From positions 8,051,501 to 8,115,500 of the forward strand of contig NZ_CP108006.1 of NCBI RefSeq assembly GCF_036127095.1: a stretch of DNA of 64,000 nt, read 5' to 3'. The notes beneath the pieces were generated by a model. That model was not told the origin of the DNA. It was given only the letters and a program-made list of their open reading frames with translations, and searched no databases. This document shows positions 1 through 8,105 of this stretch, piece after piece. The stretch's first letter is position 1; each line of letters opens with the position of its first letter. The translations under genes were made by a program, and so were the position numbers. This DNA is from Streptomyces sp. NBC_00335. GTDB lineage: Bacteria; Actinomycetota; Actinomycetes; Streptomycetales; Streptomycetaceae.

Positions 1-57
1 GAGCGGGGCTGCCGCGGCCCGCGGGGCTCCCGTAGAGCTCTGGCGAGGAGGACGGCC

Positions 58-300
58 ATGGACGAGCAGGGTGGAGCGGGCGGAGTGCCGCTGGAAGGCG
101 GCCGGAAACCGGACCGGCACCGCACGGCGCGGGCGGGCCGCCGCGAGGACGGGGCGCGGGCCGACCGCCCCGACGACGGGACCACGTCCGCGGCCGACAC
201 GGACGAAGCCAGCAGGCTGGACCGTCCGCAGCAGCCCGAGAAGCCGGGCGGGAAGACGAGCCGGAAGGGGACGAGGTGGGTGGGCCCGCGTGATGCGTGA
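58..300 (+). CDS. small charged hypothetical protein
   Basis: An 80-residue protein rich in Arg, Gly, Asp and Pro, with no recognisable domain, signal peptide or membrane segment. The ATG at 58 has a good Shine-Dalgarno (GAGGAG, 45-50), and third codon positions are strongly G/C, both of which favour real coding. It ends 54 bp before the phosphatase gene and could be co-transcribed with it. The composition is close to what non-coding frames give in this GC range, so it may be spurious. No function is proposed. Confidence 0.4.
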   Translation: MDEQGGAGGVPLEGGRKPDRHRTARAGRREDGARADRPDDGTTSAADTDEASRLDRPQQPEKPGGKTSRKGTRWVGPRDA

Positions 301-354
301 GGGCCGCCGGACCGCATCCGGGCGGGCGGGGAGAGGGCGTGCCATGCTCAAGGA

Positions 355-2808
355 GTGAAGGGCGATGCCGCACCCGTGGGTGAGGGCGCCGCACCCGAGG
401 TGGTGGCGCTCGCCAGGGTCGTGGCCAGACTCCGGTCGGAAGTCGTCGACCTCGAAGGCGTCGCCGTGACCTCGGCGGTGGTCGAGCGGGCCAAGGGCGT
501 ACTCATGGCCCAGGCGGGCGTCAGCGCCGAATCGGCCTACGAGCTGCTCCTCGAACGGGCGGGCCGGCGCGGCGGTTCCGTCCTGGAGGAGTGCTGGATC
601 ACGCTGGGGCAGGTCCGCGTGCGCCGGTCGCAGGGGACCGCGAGGATCTCCCTGCCCACGGCCTCGGCCGCGCGTACCGGGAAACAGCCGAGCACCTCGG
701 CGCTGAGCCGTCGCCGCCATCTCGTGCGTCGCCGCCACGACCGTGGCGGCGAGCTGAACGGCCTGCTGGCGCGGCTCGCCGACGGTCTGGCCGCGGCGCA
801 CGGCGGCGATGACATCGCGGAGCTGCTGGTGACCGTACTGGGCGGGGCCACCGACGTGGACGCGGTGATGATCTACACCGTGGCCGCCGCCGGGAGCCTG
901 GATCTGGCCGGCAGCGCCGGAATCGACGGGGCGCTGGCCGAGCAGTGGCGCCACATTCCGCCGCTGAGCGGGGTCGCCGCCCTCGAAGCGATCGCCGGCC
1001 GCCGTGCCCTCTGGCTGGAGGACCCCGAACAGGACGCCCGGCGCTATTTGCTGATCGGGGACCCGCCGGAGCGGTGGCCGGCGCGCGCCTGGATCCCCTT
1101 GCCGGACGACGGGCCCGCGAGGGCGGCCATCGGGTTCCTGCGCACCCGGGCGGGCCCCTTCGCCGCCGACACCCGGGCGTTGCTGCGCCAGGCCACCCGG
1201 CTGTGCGCGGGGCCGCTGGGGGCGCCGGAACGAGCCCGCGACCCGGAGGGCGAGGGAGCGGCCGGTGGAGACTACGCGGCGACGGTCCAGCTGATCCTGG
1301 ACACCATGGCCGGACCCGCGACCCTGCTCACCCCCCTGCGCTCGGAGACGGGTGAGGTGGAGGACTACCGCATCGACGCGGCGGCGCCCGAATCCGTGGA
1401 CGTGGCCGGCCGGCGCGGCAAGGAGCTCGTGGGCCGCCGGATCCTGGAGACGTACCCCACCGTGGCGGGCACCGACCTCTGGGAGGGGTACCTCAAGGCG
1501 CTCACCACCGGAACCAGGTACGAGGGGGAACCCTTCACCTACGAGGAAGTGGTCGCCGGGGTCCCCCGGCAGTCCGTCTACTCGGTCCGGGCGTCCAGAC
1601 TCGGGGACCACCTGGTGGTCTCCTGGGTCTGCCATGACGGCAGCCAGCGCGAGATCCGCAGGCTGGCCGACATGCAGCGCCTCGGCAACCTCGGCTGGGC
1701 GGGCTGGAACCTGGTCACCGATACCGTCACCTGGTCCGATCAGGTCTATGCGATCTTCGACCGGGATCCGGGCCGGGGGCCGGTGCCACTGGAGGAACTT
1801 CGGGGTCACGTAGTCCCCGACGACCTCCACCAGCTGAGTGCCGCCGTCGAACGGCTGCTGAGCGAGGGGGAGGCCGTCGACCAGCCGTTCCGGATCACCA
1901 CCGGGCGCGGAGTCCGGCACCTGCGGATCGTCGCCGAGGCCCAGACGGACGCCGACGGCACACCCGTCGAGGTGCACGGCTTCTTCCAGGACCTGACCGC
2001 ACAGCACGACGTCGAACTCGCCCTGCGCGACAGCGAGCGGGCCGTCCTCCTCCAGCAGGGCATGCTGCAGGCCGAACGCGCGCTCGCCGCAAGCCTCCAG
2101 GACACGCTGCTGCCGATCCCCGAACAGTCGCTGGAACTGGCCGGCCTGTGCATCGACGTGGCCTACGTCCCCGCCGACAGCGGGATCAACGTCGGCGGCG
2201 ACTGGTACAGCGCCATCGAACTCCCCGACGAGAGCGCCCTGTTCGTCATCGGAGACGTGGCCGGCCACGGGCTGGCCGCCGTCGGGACCATGGCTCAGCT
2301 CCGGTTCACCACCAAGGGCATGGCCGTCACCGGCTCGCCCCTGCCCGACGTCCTGAGCCGGCTCAACACCCTCCTGCTGCACACCGGTTCGGAGCCGTCG
2401 GGCAGTGCCACCGCCACCATGGTGATGGCCCGCTACCAGCCCTGGGACCGGCGGCTGATCTGGGTACGGGCGGGCCACTTGCCGCCCCTGCTCATCCGCG
2501 GCGACCGGGCGGAGTTCCTCGAACAGCCCCGGGGCGCCCTTCTCGGGGCGACCTTCGAAGCCTCGTACGAGCAGGCCGCCATCGACCTGCTGCCCGGCGA
2601 TCACCTGCTCTTCTACACCGACGGGCTCGTGGAGGAGCCGGGCGAGGACATAGGGGCCGGCCTCGACCGTCTCGCGGAGACGGCGGTGCGACTCCTGCGG
2701 GAGGGCCGCGGCGAAACCCTCGCCCGCACCCTCGTCGCGTGGGGCACGGCCCACCGCGACGACATCTGCGTTCTGCACGTCCACGTACCGGACGGGGATG
2801 TTCCGTAG
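355..2808 (+). CDS. ANTAR-GAF-PAS-PP2C (SpoIIE-type) phosphatase
   Basis: A multidomain signalling phosphatase expected to dephosphorylate STAS anti-anti-sigma factors in a partner-switching pathway. Domains in order: an ANTAR-like helical module (residues 15-90, with VVERAKGVLMAQ); a GAF-like region (about 125-285); a PAS-like segment (about 300-420); a PAS_3-type fold (about 435-550); and a SpoIIE/PP2C catalytic domain (about 590-812). Metal-binding motifs GGDWY, GDVAGHG and the terminal DDICVL are intact. The start is uncertain: AAGGAG (350-355) overlaps GTG 355, so the in-frame GTG at 376 is an alternative. The sigma-factor gene lies 112 bp downstream, and STAS and RsbW-like genes are about 3 kb away. 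Confidence 0.9.
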   Translation: MKGDAAPVGEGAAPEVVALARVVARLRSEVVDLEGVAVTSAVVERAKGVLMAQAGVSAESAYELLLERAGRRGGSVLEECWITLGQVRVRRSQGTARISLPTASAARTGKQPSTSALSRRRHLVRRRHDRGGELNGLLARLADGLAAAHGGDDIAELLVTVLGGATDVDAVMIYTVAAAGSLDLAGSAGIDGALAEQWRHIPPLSGVAALEAIAGRRALWLEDPEQDARRYLLIGDPPERWPARAWIPLPDDGPARAAIGFLRTRAGPFAADTRALLRQATRLCAGPLGAPERARDPEGEGAAGGDYAATVQLILDTMAGPATLLTPLRSETGEVEDYRIDAAAPESVDVAGRRGKELVGRRILETYPTVAGTDLWEGYLKALTTGTRYEGEPFTYEEVVAGVPRQSVYSVRASRLGDHLVVSWVCHDGSQREIRRLADMQRLGNLGWAGWNLVTDTVTWSDQVYAIFDRDPGRGPVPLEELRGHVVPDDLHQLSAAVERLLSEGEAVDQPFRITTGRGVRHLRIVAEAQTDADGTPVEVHGFFQDLTAQHDVELALRDSERAVLLQQGMLQAERALAASLQDTLLPIPEQSLELAGLCIDVAYVPADSGINVGGDWYSAIELPDESALFVIGDVAGHGLAAVGTMAQLRFTTKGMAVTGSPLPDVLSRLNTLLLHTGSEPSGSATATMVMARYQPWDRRLIWVRAGHLPPLLIRGDRAEFLEQPRGALLGATFEASYEQAAIDLLPGDHLLFYTDGLVEEPGEDIGAGLDRLAETAVRLLREGRGETLARTLVAWGTAHRDDICVLHVHVPDGDVP

Positions 2809-2813
2809 AAGGG

Positions 2814-2839
2814 GGGTCGGTCTTCCCCGATGGGGGTAT
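2814..2839 (+). promoter_or_regulatory. possible SigB-type promoter of the sigma-factor gene
   Basis: GGGT (2814-2817), 16 bp, then GGGTAT (2834-2839) fits the relaxed Streptomyces SigB consensus recalled as GNNT-N14-16-GGGTA(C/T). It would give a leader of roughly 75 nt before ATG 2921. The surrounding G-run makes a chance match likely. Confidence 0.25.
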
Positions 2840-2920
2840 ATCCCTCTCGGAAAGACCACGACGGTTCCCGCTGCCCCGCTCCGGGGCGGCCGGTGCCCAC
2901 CAACCCGTCGGAGGAAGCTC

Positions 2921-3817
2921 ATGGCACCCGTTTCCAGCGACACCACGGATCCGCTCCGCATCGACCTCCGCATGGACCTCCGCACCGGGACGCCCGATGT
3001 CCCGGAGGATCCGCTCACCGTCAGTACCGGGGAGGCACGGACCCTGTCCTTCGCGCTCTTCCGGCGGCTGAAGCAGCTGAGCGAAGGGACGCCGGAATAC
3101 TCCTACGTGCGCAATACGCTCGTCGAGCTCAACCTCAGCCTGGTGAAATACGCGGCACGCCGGTTCCGCAACCGCTCCGAGCCGCTGGAGGACATCGTCC
3201 AGGTCGGCACGGTGGGCCTGATCAAGGCCATCAACCGGTACGACGTCGAGCGGGGGGTCGAGTTCGCCACGTTCGCCGTTCCCACCATCACCGGCGAGAT
3301 GAAGCGGTTCTTCCGTGACACCAGCTGGTCCGTGAAGGTCCCGAGGCGCCTCCAGGAACTCCGGCTCGACATCGCCAAAGCGCACGACGCGCTCGAACAG
3401 CGGCTGGGACGCCACCCCACCGACCTGGAGCTGGCGGAGCACCTCGGCATCACCACGGAGGCACTCGACGAGGGCCGCCGCGCGGCCAACGGCTACGTCG
3501 CGGGCTCTCTGGACGCCCCGCTGGGGCCCGAGGCGGACGGCGGGTCCCGGGGGTGGCCGCTGGGGGAGGAGGAGGCGGCGTACGACCGCATCGAATGCCT
3601 GGAGACGCTGAAGCCGCTGCTCGCCACGCTCAGTGACCGTGACCGGCTGATCCTCTCGCTGCGCTTCGGTCAGGAGCTGAACCAGTCCGAGATCGGCGAT
3701 CGGCTCGGCCTCTCCCAGATGCACGTCTCACGGCTGCTGAGCCGCATCATGGCCAGGCTGCGGACCGGGATGCTGGAGGACGCCGACGACGAGCACGAAG
3801 ACGGCGACGCGTGCTGA
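2921..3817 (+). CDS. SigB/SigF/SigG-family RNA polymerase sigma factor
   Basis: A 298-residue alternative sigma factor of the SigB/F/G group used in Streptomyces stress and differentiation. Region 2 (about 60-130) includes LEDIVQVGTVGLIKAI and FATFAVPTITGEMKRFFRD. Region 3 (about 140-190) has VPRRLQEL. Region 4 (about 235-285) has the helix-turn-helix NQSEIGDRLGLSQMHVSRLL. ATG 2921 was chosen because GGAGGAA (2910-2916) precedes it and the longer in-frame extension reads as non-conserved sequence. Neighbours supply the partner-switching parts: a PP2C phosphatase upstream, and STAS and RsbW-like genes on the opposite strand. Confidence 0.93.
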   Translation: MAPVSSDTTDPLRIDLRMDLRTGTPDVPEDPLTVSTGEARTLSFALFRRLKQLSEGTPEYSYVRNTLVELNLSLVKYAARRFRNRSEPLEDIVQVGTVGLIKAINRYDVERGVEFATFAVPTITGEMKRFFRDTSWSVKVPRRLQELRLDIAKAHDALEQRLGRHPTDLELAEHLGITTEALDEGRRAANGYVAGSLDAPLGPEADGGSRGWPLGEEEAAYDRIECLETLKPLLATLSDRDRLILSLRFGQELNQSEIGDRLGLSQMHVSRLLSRIMARLRTGMLEDADDEHEDGDAC

Positions 3818-3912
3818 TCCCGGTCGCCCGCGACGGCGGCGCGCCCAGACGCGTGGCCGAGCCGGCTCCGGCACGGAAAGGCGTTCGACAGCCCGGGCCC
3901 GGTGGGCCGAGA

Positions 3913-4734
3913 ATGACGAGCCCGTCACAGCGGACGAGCCCATCACGGCGGACGAAAGAACGGCCTGCACTGACGTACGACCTGCATACCCTGCCCCTGC
4001 CCGAGAACCTCGTGCCCCCCGCCGTTGATCCGGGCCTGCGCCACTGGGAGGGCCTCGACCCGGACCTCCACCCGTTCACCTGGGACGAGGACGAGGAGGC
4101 CCGCCTGCGCGCGCTGGTGTGCGAGTGGGTGCCACCCGTGCTCTCCGGCATGAGGGGCGGCTGGGCGGGCGAGGACTGGTGCGCACGCCAGGTGGACGCG
4201 ATCATCCGGGAGCGGTACGGGAACTGGGCTCAGGGGTGGAACTGGTGCTACCGGTACGGCGGGCCCATCGGCAGCTGGGTCGACGGGAAGGGCTCGGTGA
4301 CGACGCCCGATGAGACGGCGACGCGCGTCGTGGGCGCGCTGCTGGAGTGGCGGGAGTGGCTGGAGAGCATGGCGTTGCGTTTCGCAGAGTTGGCGCCCGT
4401 GCCGGAAGCGTCTGCCGAGGACCGCAGCTGGCACCTGGAGCGGGCCTGCGTCCGGCTCGTGACGGTCGCGCTGGGCCCGGAGGCGGAGGCCGGTTGGCAG
4501 CGGCAGGCCGCGCGAATCCTGCACTGGTTCCTCACCACCACCGGCATGGGGCAGGCCGAGGCCGAGCAGGCGGTCGACCGCGCGATCGGCGGCCGGTTCA
4601 AGAGCTGGGTGGACCCGGGACGAGCGCTGATCGAATCCGTCGGCGAGGACCTCGCCGTCGGCCTCACCGGCCGTGCGCCCTACCGGGACCACCGTGAGCG
4701 GGCGGACCTGGAGGACCTCCATGACCGCCGCTGA
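3913..4734 (+). CDS. uncharacterised protein coupled to a Fic-like gene
   Basis: A soluble protein of about 273 residues, acidic and rich in Trp (for example WAQGWNWCYRYGGPIGSW), with no family I recognise. ATG 3913 is a judgement; an in-frame GTG at 3811 would overlap the sigma-factor stop and add 34 residues. Its end overlaps the start of the Fic-like gene by 14 bp, so translation is probably coupled and the two products may act together. The arrangement is like a toxin with its regulator, but nothing in this protein resembles the known Fic inhibitory motif, so that role is only a guess. Confidence 0.7.
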   Translation: MTSPSQRTSPSRRTKERPALTYDLHTLPLPENLVPPAVDPGLRHWEGLDPDLHPFTWDEDEEARLRALVCEWVPPVLSGMRGGWAGEDWCARQVDAIIRERYGNWAQGWNWCYRYGGPIGSWVDGKGSVTTPDETATRVVGALLEWREWLESMALRFAELAPVPEASAEDRSWHLERACVRLVTVALGPEAEAGWQRQAARILHWFLTTTGMGQAEAEQAVDRAIGGRFKSWVDPGRALIESVGEDLAVGLTGRAPYRDHRERADLEDLHDRR

Positions 4735-5335
4735 CAGCCTCGCCACCTGGCTGCGCGTGCGCCGCGAAGCCGACTGGCACCGAGCACCCGTCCTCGTCCT
4801 GCGGGAAGGGCCGACCGCTCGTGACGGGTTCCGGGCCTGGTGCGAGGGGCCGGTCCGCCGGCGCGATCCCGTCCGAGCCGAGCGCCTTCTCCTCGCCCAC
4901 GCCCTGGCCCGGGCCGATGCCGCCCGCCGGGCCCCGCTGGACTTCGCGCTGCTGGCCGGTTGGCAGCGCCGTGTCCTCGGCGTGGATCGGGCGCCGTTCC
5001 GTACGGCCGACGCCTACGCGAAGGCCGGCCGCGAGCGTTACGCCCTGACCTCACGGACCGGGGCCGACTTCGCCGACTGCCTGCGCGAGGCGACCGATCC
5101 GGATCTCCCGCCGGCGGCCCGCGCGGCCCGGGCCTACCTCGACGTGGCGTTCTTCCACCCTTTCGCCGACGGCAATGCCCGGGCGGCCCTGCTGACCCTG
5201 GTCCACGTGCTGGCACGCGAGGGCATCGTCCTTCCCGAGGTCGAGCCCCTGCAGACGACCCGCTACGCGGACGACGCGGCGGGCGCCGCCGACCTGGCCG
5301 CGCTCATCGGCGTACTCAACCGCCGGCGGTCCTGA
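4721..5335 (+). CDS. Fic/DOC-family protein with an altered active-site motif
   Basis: A 204-residue protein. Fic enzymes transfer AMP or related groups onto target proteins. The Fic motif is at about residues 145-156: HPFADGNARAAL. The catalytic His, Phe, acidic residue and first Gly-Asn are present, but the canonical second Gly is Ala and the terminal Arg that contacts nucleotide phosphates is Leu. ATG 4721 follows GGAGGACC (4710-4717) and overlaps the preceding gene. The changed residues suggest altered nucleotide use or lost catalysis, though related actinobacterial proteins may share this form. Confidence 0.8.
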   Translation: MTAADSLATWLRVRREADWHRAPVLVLREGPTARDGFRAWCEGPVRRRDPVRAERLLLAHALARADAARRAPLDFALLAGWQRRVLGVDRAPFRTADAYAKAGRERYALTSRTGADFADCLREATDPDLPPAARAARAYLDVAFFHPFADGNARAALLTLVHVLAREGIVLPEVEPLQTTRYADDAAGAADLAALIGVLNRRRS

Positions 5336-5347
5336 GATCCTCAGGAC
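5329..5347. terminator. bidirectional hairpin between convergent genes
   Basis: Perfect 8-bp inverted repeat GTCCTGAG / CTCAGGAC with a 3-nt loop. It overlaps the stop codon of the Fic-like gene and of the opposing RsbW-like gene, so it can serve both transcripts. Confidence 0.6.
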
Positions 5348-5886
5348 GGACCGGGCGGTCGGGAGGGCCACGGCGGGGTCCGCCCGTGTGGTTCCCGGGG
5401 CGGCGCCCCGTGCTCCCGCAGGGCCGGTGGAGTGGCGACCTCCACCCATACGCACTTCCCGCCGTCGACCGGATCCGCCCCCCACGCGCGGGCCAGCCGC
5501 TTCACGATGAGCAGCCCGTGGCCGCCCGGGCGTGCCGGGTCGGTGGGGAAGCGGTAGGCCGGTAGGACCGGGCTGGAGTCCGTGACCTCGATGCGGAGCC
5601 GTTCGGCGGTGCAGTGCAGCAGCATCGAGCTCGGCCCGCCCGCGTGCATACAGGCGTTGGCCACCACCTCGGACACCAGGAGCAGCACGTCGTCCGCGGC
5701 TTCGGCGGTCTCGTCGCCGCCCTCGTCCTCGCCGCCGTTCCCGCTGCGGTTCCCACTGCCGGTCTCCGGCAGCCACTGCCACTCGGTCAGTGCCCGGCGG
5801 GTGAAGTCGCGGCAGCGTCCCACGAGATCCGTGGTGCCGTGCAACAGGAGACGCCGGGTCCACTCCGGTGACCGGCGCTCGCTCAT
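5341..5886 (-). CDS. RsbW-like HATPase (anti-sigma factor / serine kinase)
   Basis: A 181-residue protein with a GHKL ATPase fold (HATPase_c_2) of the RsbW/SpoIIAB group. Such proteins bind sigma factors and phosphorylate STAS antagonists. The N-box region reads LLLVSEVVANACMHAG (about residues 65-85) and the G-box reads RPGGHGLLIVKRLARAWG (about 120-140). The start at 5886 is preceded by GGAGGAG on the minus strand. It is last in an operon after two STAS genes, with 22 bp to the nearer one. Its sigma partner could be the SigB/F-like factor 2 kb away, an inference from position. Confidence 0.87.
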   Translation of the reverse strand: MSERRSPEWTRRLLLHGTTDLVGRCRDFTRRALTEWQWLPETGSGNRSGNGGEDEGGDETAEAADDVLLLVSEVVANACMHAGGPSSMLLHCTAERLRIEVTDSSPVLPAYRFPTDPARPGGHGLLIVKRLARAWGADPVDGGKCVWVEVATPPALREHGAPPREPHGRTPPWPSRPPGPS

Positions 5887-5908
5887 CCCTGCTCCTCCGC
5901 TCAGCGCG

Positions 5909-6265
5909 CTAGCGACTCGCCAGAGCCGCCTGCACATCGGGGTGCTGCGGGAAGAGCCCGTCGGCGCCGGTGACGTGGAACATCCGTGCGACCGGCTTGC
6001 GCAGGCCGATCAGCTCAAGGGTGCCGCCCGTTTCCCGGGCGGCGAGGCGGTTGTGCAACAACACGTTCAGTCCCGTGGAATCGCAGAACGCCAGAGCGGT
6101 GACATCGACCAGCAGGCGTCGCCCGCCATCCGCCCGGGCGGCTTCGAGAGCCTCGCGCAAGGGCTCGGCGGTGTCGTGGTCGAGCTCTCCGGCCAAGGTC
6201 AGGACCGTGGCCCCGTCGAGGGGGCGAACGTCGACCGCGAGGCGGTCATCCTCCTCGGAGGGCAT
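5909..6265 (-). CDS. STAS-domain anti-sigma factor antagonist
   Basis: A 118-residue single STAS domain of the SpoIIAA/RsbV/BldG type. The phosphorylatable serine motif is intact: CDSTGLNVLL at about residues 55-64. When unphosphorylated, such proteins bind RsbW-like kinases and release the sigma factor. The ATG at 6265 gives the usual family length. The gene lies between another STAS gene and the RsbW-like gene, and has its own SigB-type promoter candidate at 6322-6345, which would create positive feedback if used. Confidence 0.92.
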   Translation of the reverse strand: MPSEEDDRLAVDVRPLDGATVLTLAGELDHDTAEPLREALEAARADGGRRLLVDVTALAFCDSTGLNVLLHNRLAARETGGTLELIGLRKPVARMFHVTGADGLFPQHPDVQAALASR

Positions 6266-6321
6266 CGCATACCGCCTTCCCCCGGTGGAGTTCGGGTCTC
6301 GACACCGGATACGTCTCGCGC

Positions 6322-6345
6322 CTACCCCGTCAGGGGTCGCCAAAC
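6322..6345 (-). promoter_or_regulatory. candidate SigB-type promoter before the STAS gene
   Basis: On the minus strand, GTTT (6345-6342), a 14-bp spacer and GGGTAG (6327-6322) closely match the Streptomyces SigB promoter pattern. It sits at the 3' end of the upstream STAS gene, 57 bp before the ATG at 6265, so it would give a second transcript for the STAS/RsbW pair. Confidence 0.5.
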
Positions 6346-6692
6346 CCGGGCGGGAGGGTGTCGATGGGGAAGAGCGGGAGGGACCCGGTGATATCCAGCA
6401 GCCGTAGCATCTGGGCGTTCGGCGCGGCCAGGCGCAGCGTGCGGCCGGACTCCACGGCCTGCATGCGGGCACGGAGCAGCAGGTTCAGTCCGGCGGAATC
6501 GCAGAACGTGAGTCCGCTGAGGTCGACGACGATGTCGGCGGGCCCGCCGACGCGGGTCACCGCTTCGAGCAGCAGGGCGCGCACCTCGTCGACCCGGCTG
6601 AGGTCCATCTCGCCCGACAGACGGACCACGGCCGTCTGCCGGGCGGGGGGAGGCGGTCCGGCGGGATCGTGCGCGCCGTGCTCGTGCGGCAT
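6330..6692 (-). CDS. second STAS-domain anti-sigma factor antagonist
   Basis: A 120-residue STAS domain protein paralogous to its downstream neighbour. The serine motif is CDSAGLNLLLRAR (about residues 68-80), with Ala in place of Thr after the Ser. The N-terminal 20 residues are His/Pro/Ala-rich and not part of the fold. It starts 2 bp after the CsbD-like stop, so the two are co-translated. Two STAS proteins next to one RsbW-like kinase suggests two inputs converging on one switch. Confidence 0.9.
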   Translation of the reverse strand: MPHEHGAHDPAGPPPPARQTAVVRLSGEMDLSRVDEVRALLLEAVTRVGGPADIVVDLSGLTFCDSAGLNLLLRARMQAVESGRTLRLAAPNAQMLRLLDITGSLPLFPIDTLPPGFGDP

Positions 6693-6694
6693 GC

Positions 6695-6874
6695 TCAGCC
6701 GTGCCCCTTGGCCTTCTTCATCTTGTCCGCGGCGTCGGAGGTCATTTCCTCGGCCTTCCCGGCCATCCGCTCGGTGCTTCCCTCCGCCTGCATGCGCTTG
6801 TCGTCCATCGCGCTGCCGAGGTTCTCCTTGAGCTTGCCCTTGGCCTGCTTCGCCTTGCCCTTTGCCTTGCCCAT
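6695..6874 (-). CDS. CsbD-like stress protein
   Basis: A 59-residue, highly charged Lys/Ala/Glu/Met protein of the CsbD-like family. Its N-terminus (GKAKGKAKQAKGKLKENLG) carries the family's repeated Lys-Gly pattern. CsbD proteins are classic general-stress sigma targets in Bacillus; their biochemical role is unknown. ATG 6874 is preceded by a GGAAG-type ribosome site. It is the first gene of the operon that continues into two STAS genes and the RsbW-like kinase, which fits a stress regulon. Confidence 0.88.
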   Translation of the reverse strand: MGKAKGKAKQAKGKLKENLGSAMDDKRMQAEGSTERMAGKAEEMTSDAADKMKKAKGHG

Positions 6875-7057
6875 GACGGGTTCTTCCTTCCTGAGGGGGT
6901 ACTGCTGCCACCATGCGTCAGGGGACGGTGGCCTGCAATATGTGACGAATTGCCCGCCTTTCGGCCGTCTGGGGAGCCGGGAGTCGGCGAGGAATGCGGT
7001 ACGCGGCCCCGGGTAAGCGCCCGGTAGGTCGTACGCCCCCCAGACCGAGGAGTGATC

Positions 7058-7381
7058 ATGCCTCGTGGTTCCAGTGCCAAGCGGGAACGCCGGTACGAGC
7101 ACATCAAGGAGAGCGCCGAGAAGCGTGGCGAGAGCGCCGCGCGGGCGAAGGAGATCGCCGCGCGGACCGTCAACAAGGAGCGGGCCCGTGCCGGGGAGTC
7201 CGAAACGGCGAGCAAGAGCTCCATCGAGGACATCTCCTCGGCCAGGCGCGGCGGGCTGCGTTCGCACCGGGGTGCGCAGGGGCCGACGTACGACCAGCTC
7301 TATGCGGAGGCCAGGCGGCGTGATCTGTACGGCCGTTCCTCCATGGACAAGGCCGAACTGAAGCGCGAGCTCGGTTACTGA
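7058..7381 (+). CDS. conserved small basic protein (plasmid-stabilisation-like)
   Basis: A 107-residue, highly charged, probably helical protein. It starts PRGSSAKRERRYEHIKESAE and ends with a short helical module (SSMDKAELKRELGY) resembling Rho-N/SAP-like motifs. Proteins of this kind are common in actinomycetes and often labelled plasmid stabilisation protein, without a demonstrated role. ATG 7058 follows GAGGAG (7047-7052). A GGGTAA at 7011-7016 with GAAT 15 bp upstream is a poor SigB-like match. The gene ends before a strong hairpin. Confidence 0.82.
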   Translation: MPRGSSAKRERRYEHIKESAEKRGESAARAKEIAARTVNKERARAGESETASKSSIEDISSARRGGLRSHRGAQGPTYDQLYAEARRRDLYGRSSMDKAELKRELGY

Positions 7382-7407
7382 CGGCCCGGCTCCGTCCCTC
7401 GCGCCTC

Positions 7408-7440
7408 GCCGTTCCCCGTGACCTTCGCGCGGGGAACGGC
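7408..7440. terminator. strong hairpin terminator
   Basis: Perfect 11-bp arms (GCCGTTCCCCG at 7408-7418 and its complement at 7430-7440) around an 11-nt loop. It lies 26 bp after the stop of the small basic protein and also faces the opposing gene ending at 7505, so it probably terminates from both sides. Confidence 0.7.
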
Positions 7441-7504
7441 GGCTGTTCTCGGGGTCTGTGGCGCGGCGACTCCGCGGCTCCGCGACTCTGTGACTCCGCG
7501 GGCT

Positions 7505-7744
7505 CTATGACGGGCGTGGAGCGGCCGACCTGAAGCCGATGCATTCGACGTCGATCTGGTCGGCGAGTTCGGTCAGTACGCCCGCCAGGTCCTGGACGGT
7601 CTCCTCGTCGCCGCGCATCTCGCCGGTGTGTTCCGATTCCAGCCAGTCGGCTGCGAGGCTGCGCAGGAGCCCGGTGACGTGATCCGCGGGAATCAGAAGT
7701 GCGCCGTCGTCCGCGGGGATCAGCGGTATGGACATCTGGATCAT
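7505..7744 (-). CDS. small conserved actinobacterial protein (DUF6213-like)
   Basis: A 79-residue acidic protein. Its pattern (PLIPADDGALLIPADHVTGL, then AADWLESEH, and LTELADQIDVECIGF near the end) matches my recollection of the DUF6213 family; no function is known. The start at 7744 is supported by GGAGA 7-8 bp upstream on the minus strand. A membrane micro-protein gene lies 37 bp upstream in the same direction, so the two may be co-transcribed. Confidence 0.78.
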   Translation of the reverse strand: MIQMSIPLIPADDGALLIPADHVTGLLRSLAADWLESEHTGEMRGDEETVQDLAGVLTELADQIDVECIGFRSAAPRPS

Positions 7745-7781
7745 GGAACCGTCTCCCGTGGGGCGTTCGTGCGCGGCCGCG

Positions 7782-7937
7782 CTACCCATAGTGCCGTCGT
7801 CCTCCGACCGCGTGTCCGACGGAACCGAGCACCCATAGGACGACCCCGATGACGACGAGGATGATCCCCAGCGTCCAGAGGATCGAGATGCCGAGGAGGT
7901 AGCCGATGATCAGTAGGACAATGCCGAGCGCGATCAT
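7782..7937 (-). CDS. membrane micro-protein (DUF6131-like)
   Basis: A 51-residue protein that is almost entirely two hydrophobic helices (residues 1-20 and 22-38) followed by a short basic tail ending GGRRHYG. The regular Leu/Ile/Gly pattern (MIALGIVLLIIGYLLGI) matches the DUF6131 micro-proteins common in Streptomyces. A GGGAGA ribosome site precedes the ATG at 7937. It probably sits in the cytoplasmic membrane; its role is unknown. Confidence 0.8.
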   Translation of the reverse strand: MIALGIVLLIIGYLLGISILWTLGIILVVIGVVLWVLGSVGHAVGGRRHYG

Positions 7938-8066
7938 GTTGTTCTCCCGTCTCGCAGGCTTCTTCTGCCCCGATCCGGTGCCGGAATGCAGGAGGTGGCG
8001 GCCCGGTCCGGCGAGGGGGAGGCGGGGGCGCGCCGCAGCCCGTATTTCCTGCCGGCATTCGAAAGT

Positions 8067-8082
8067 ATCTTGACGTCAAGAT
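8067..8082. promoter_or_regulatory. palindromic operator candidate 1 upstream of MFS gene
   Basis: Perfect 16-bp palindrome ATCTTGACGTCAAGAT centred at 8074.5, about 77 bp before the MFS start. It resembles MarR-type operators (TTGAC-GTCAA core). The centre lies 41 bp from a second related palindrome, about four helical turns, so the two could be bound on one DNA face. Confidence 0.55.
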
Positions 8083-8105
8083 TGATCTCGGGCAGGCTTC
8101 CGCTG

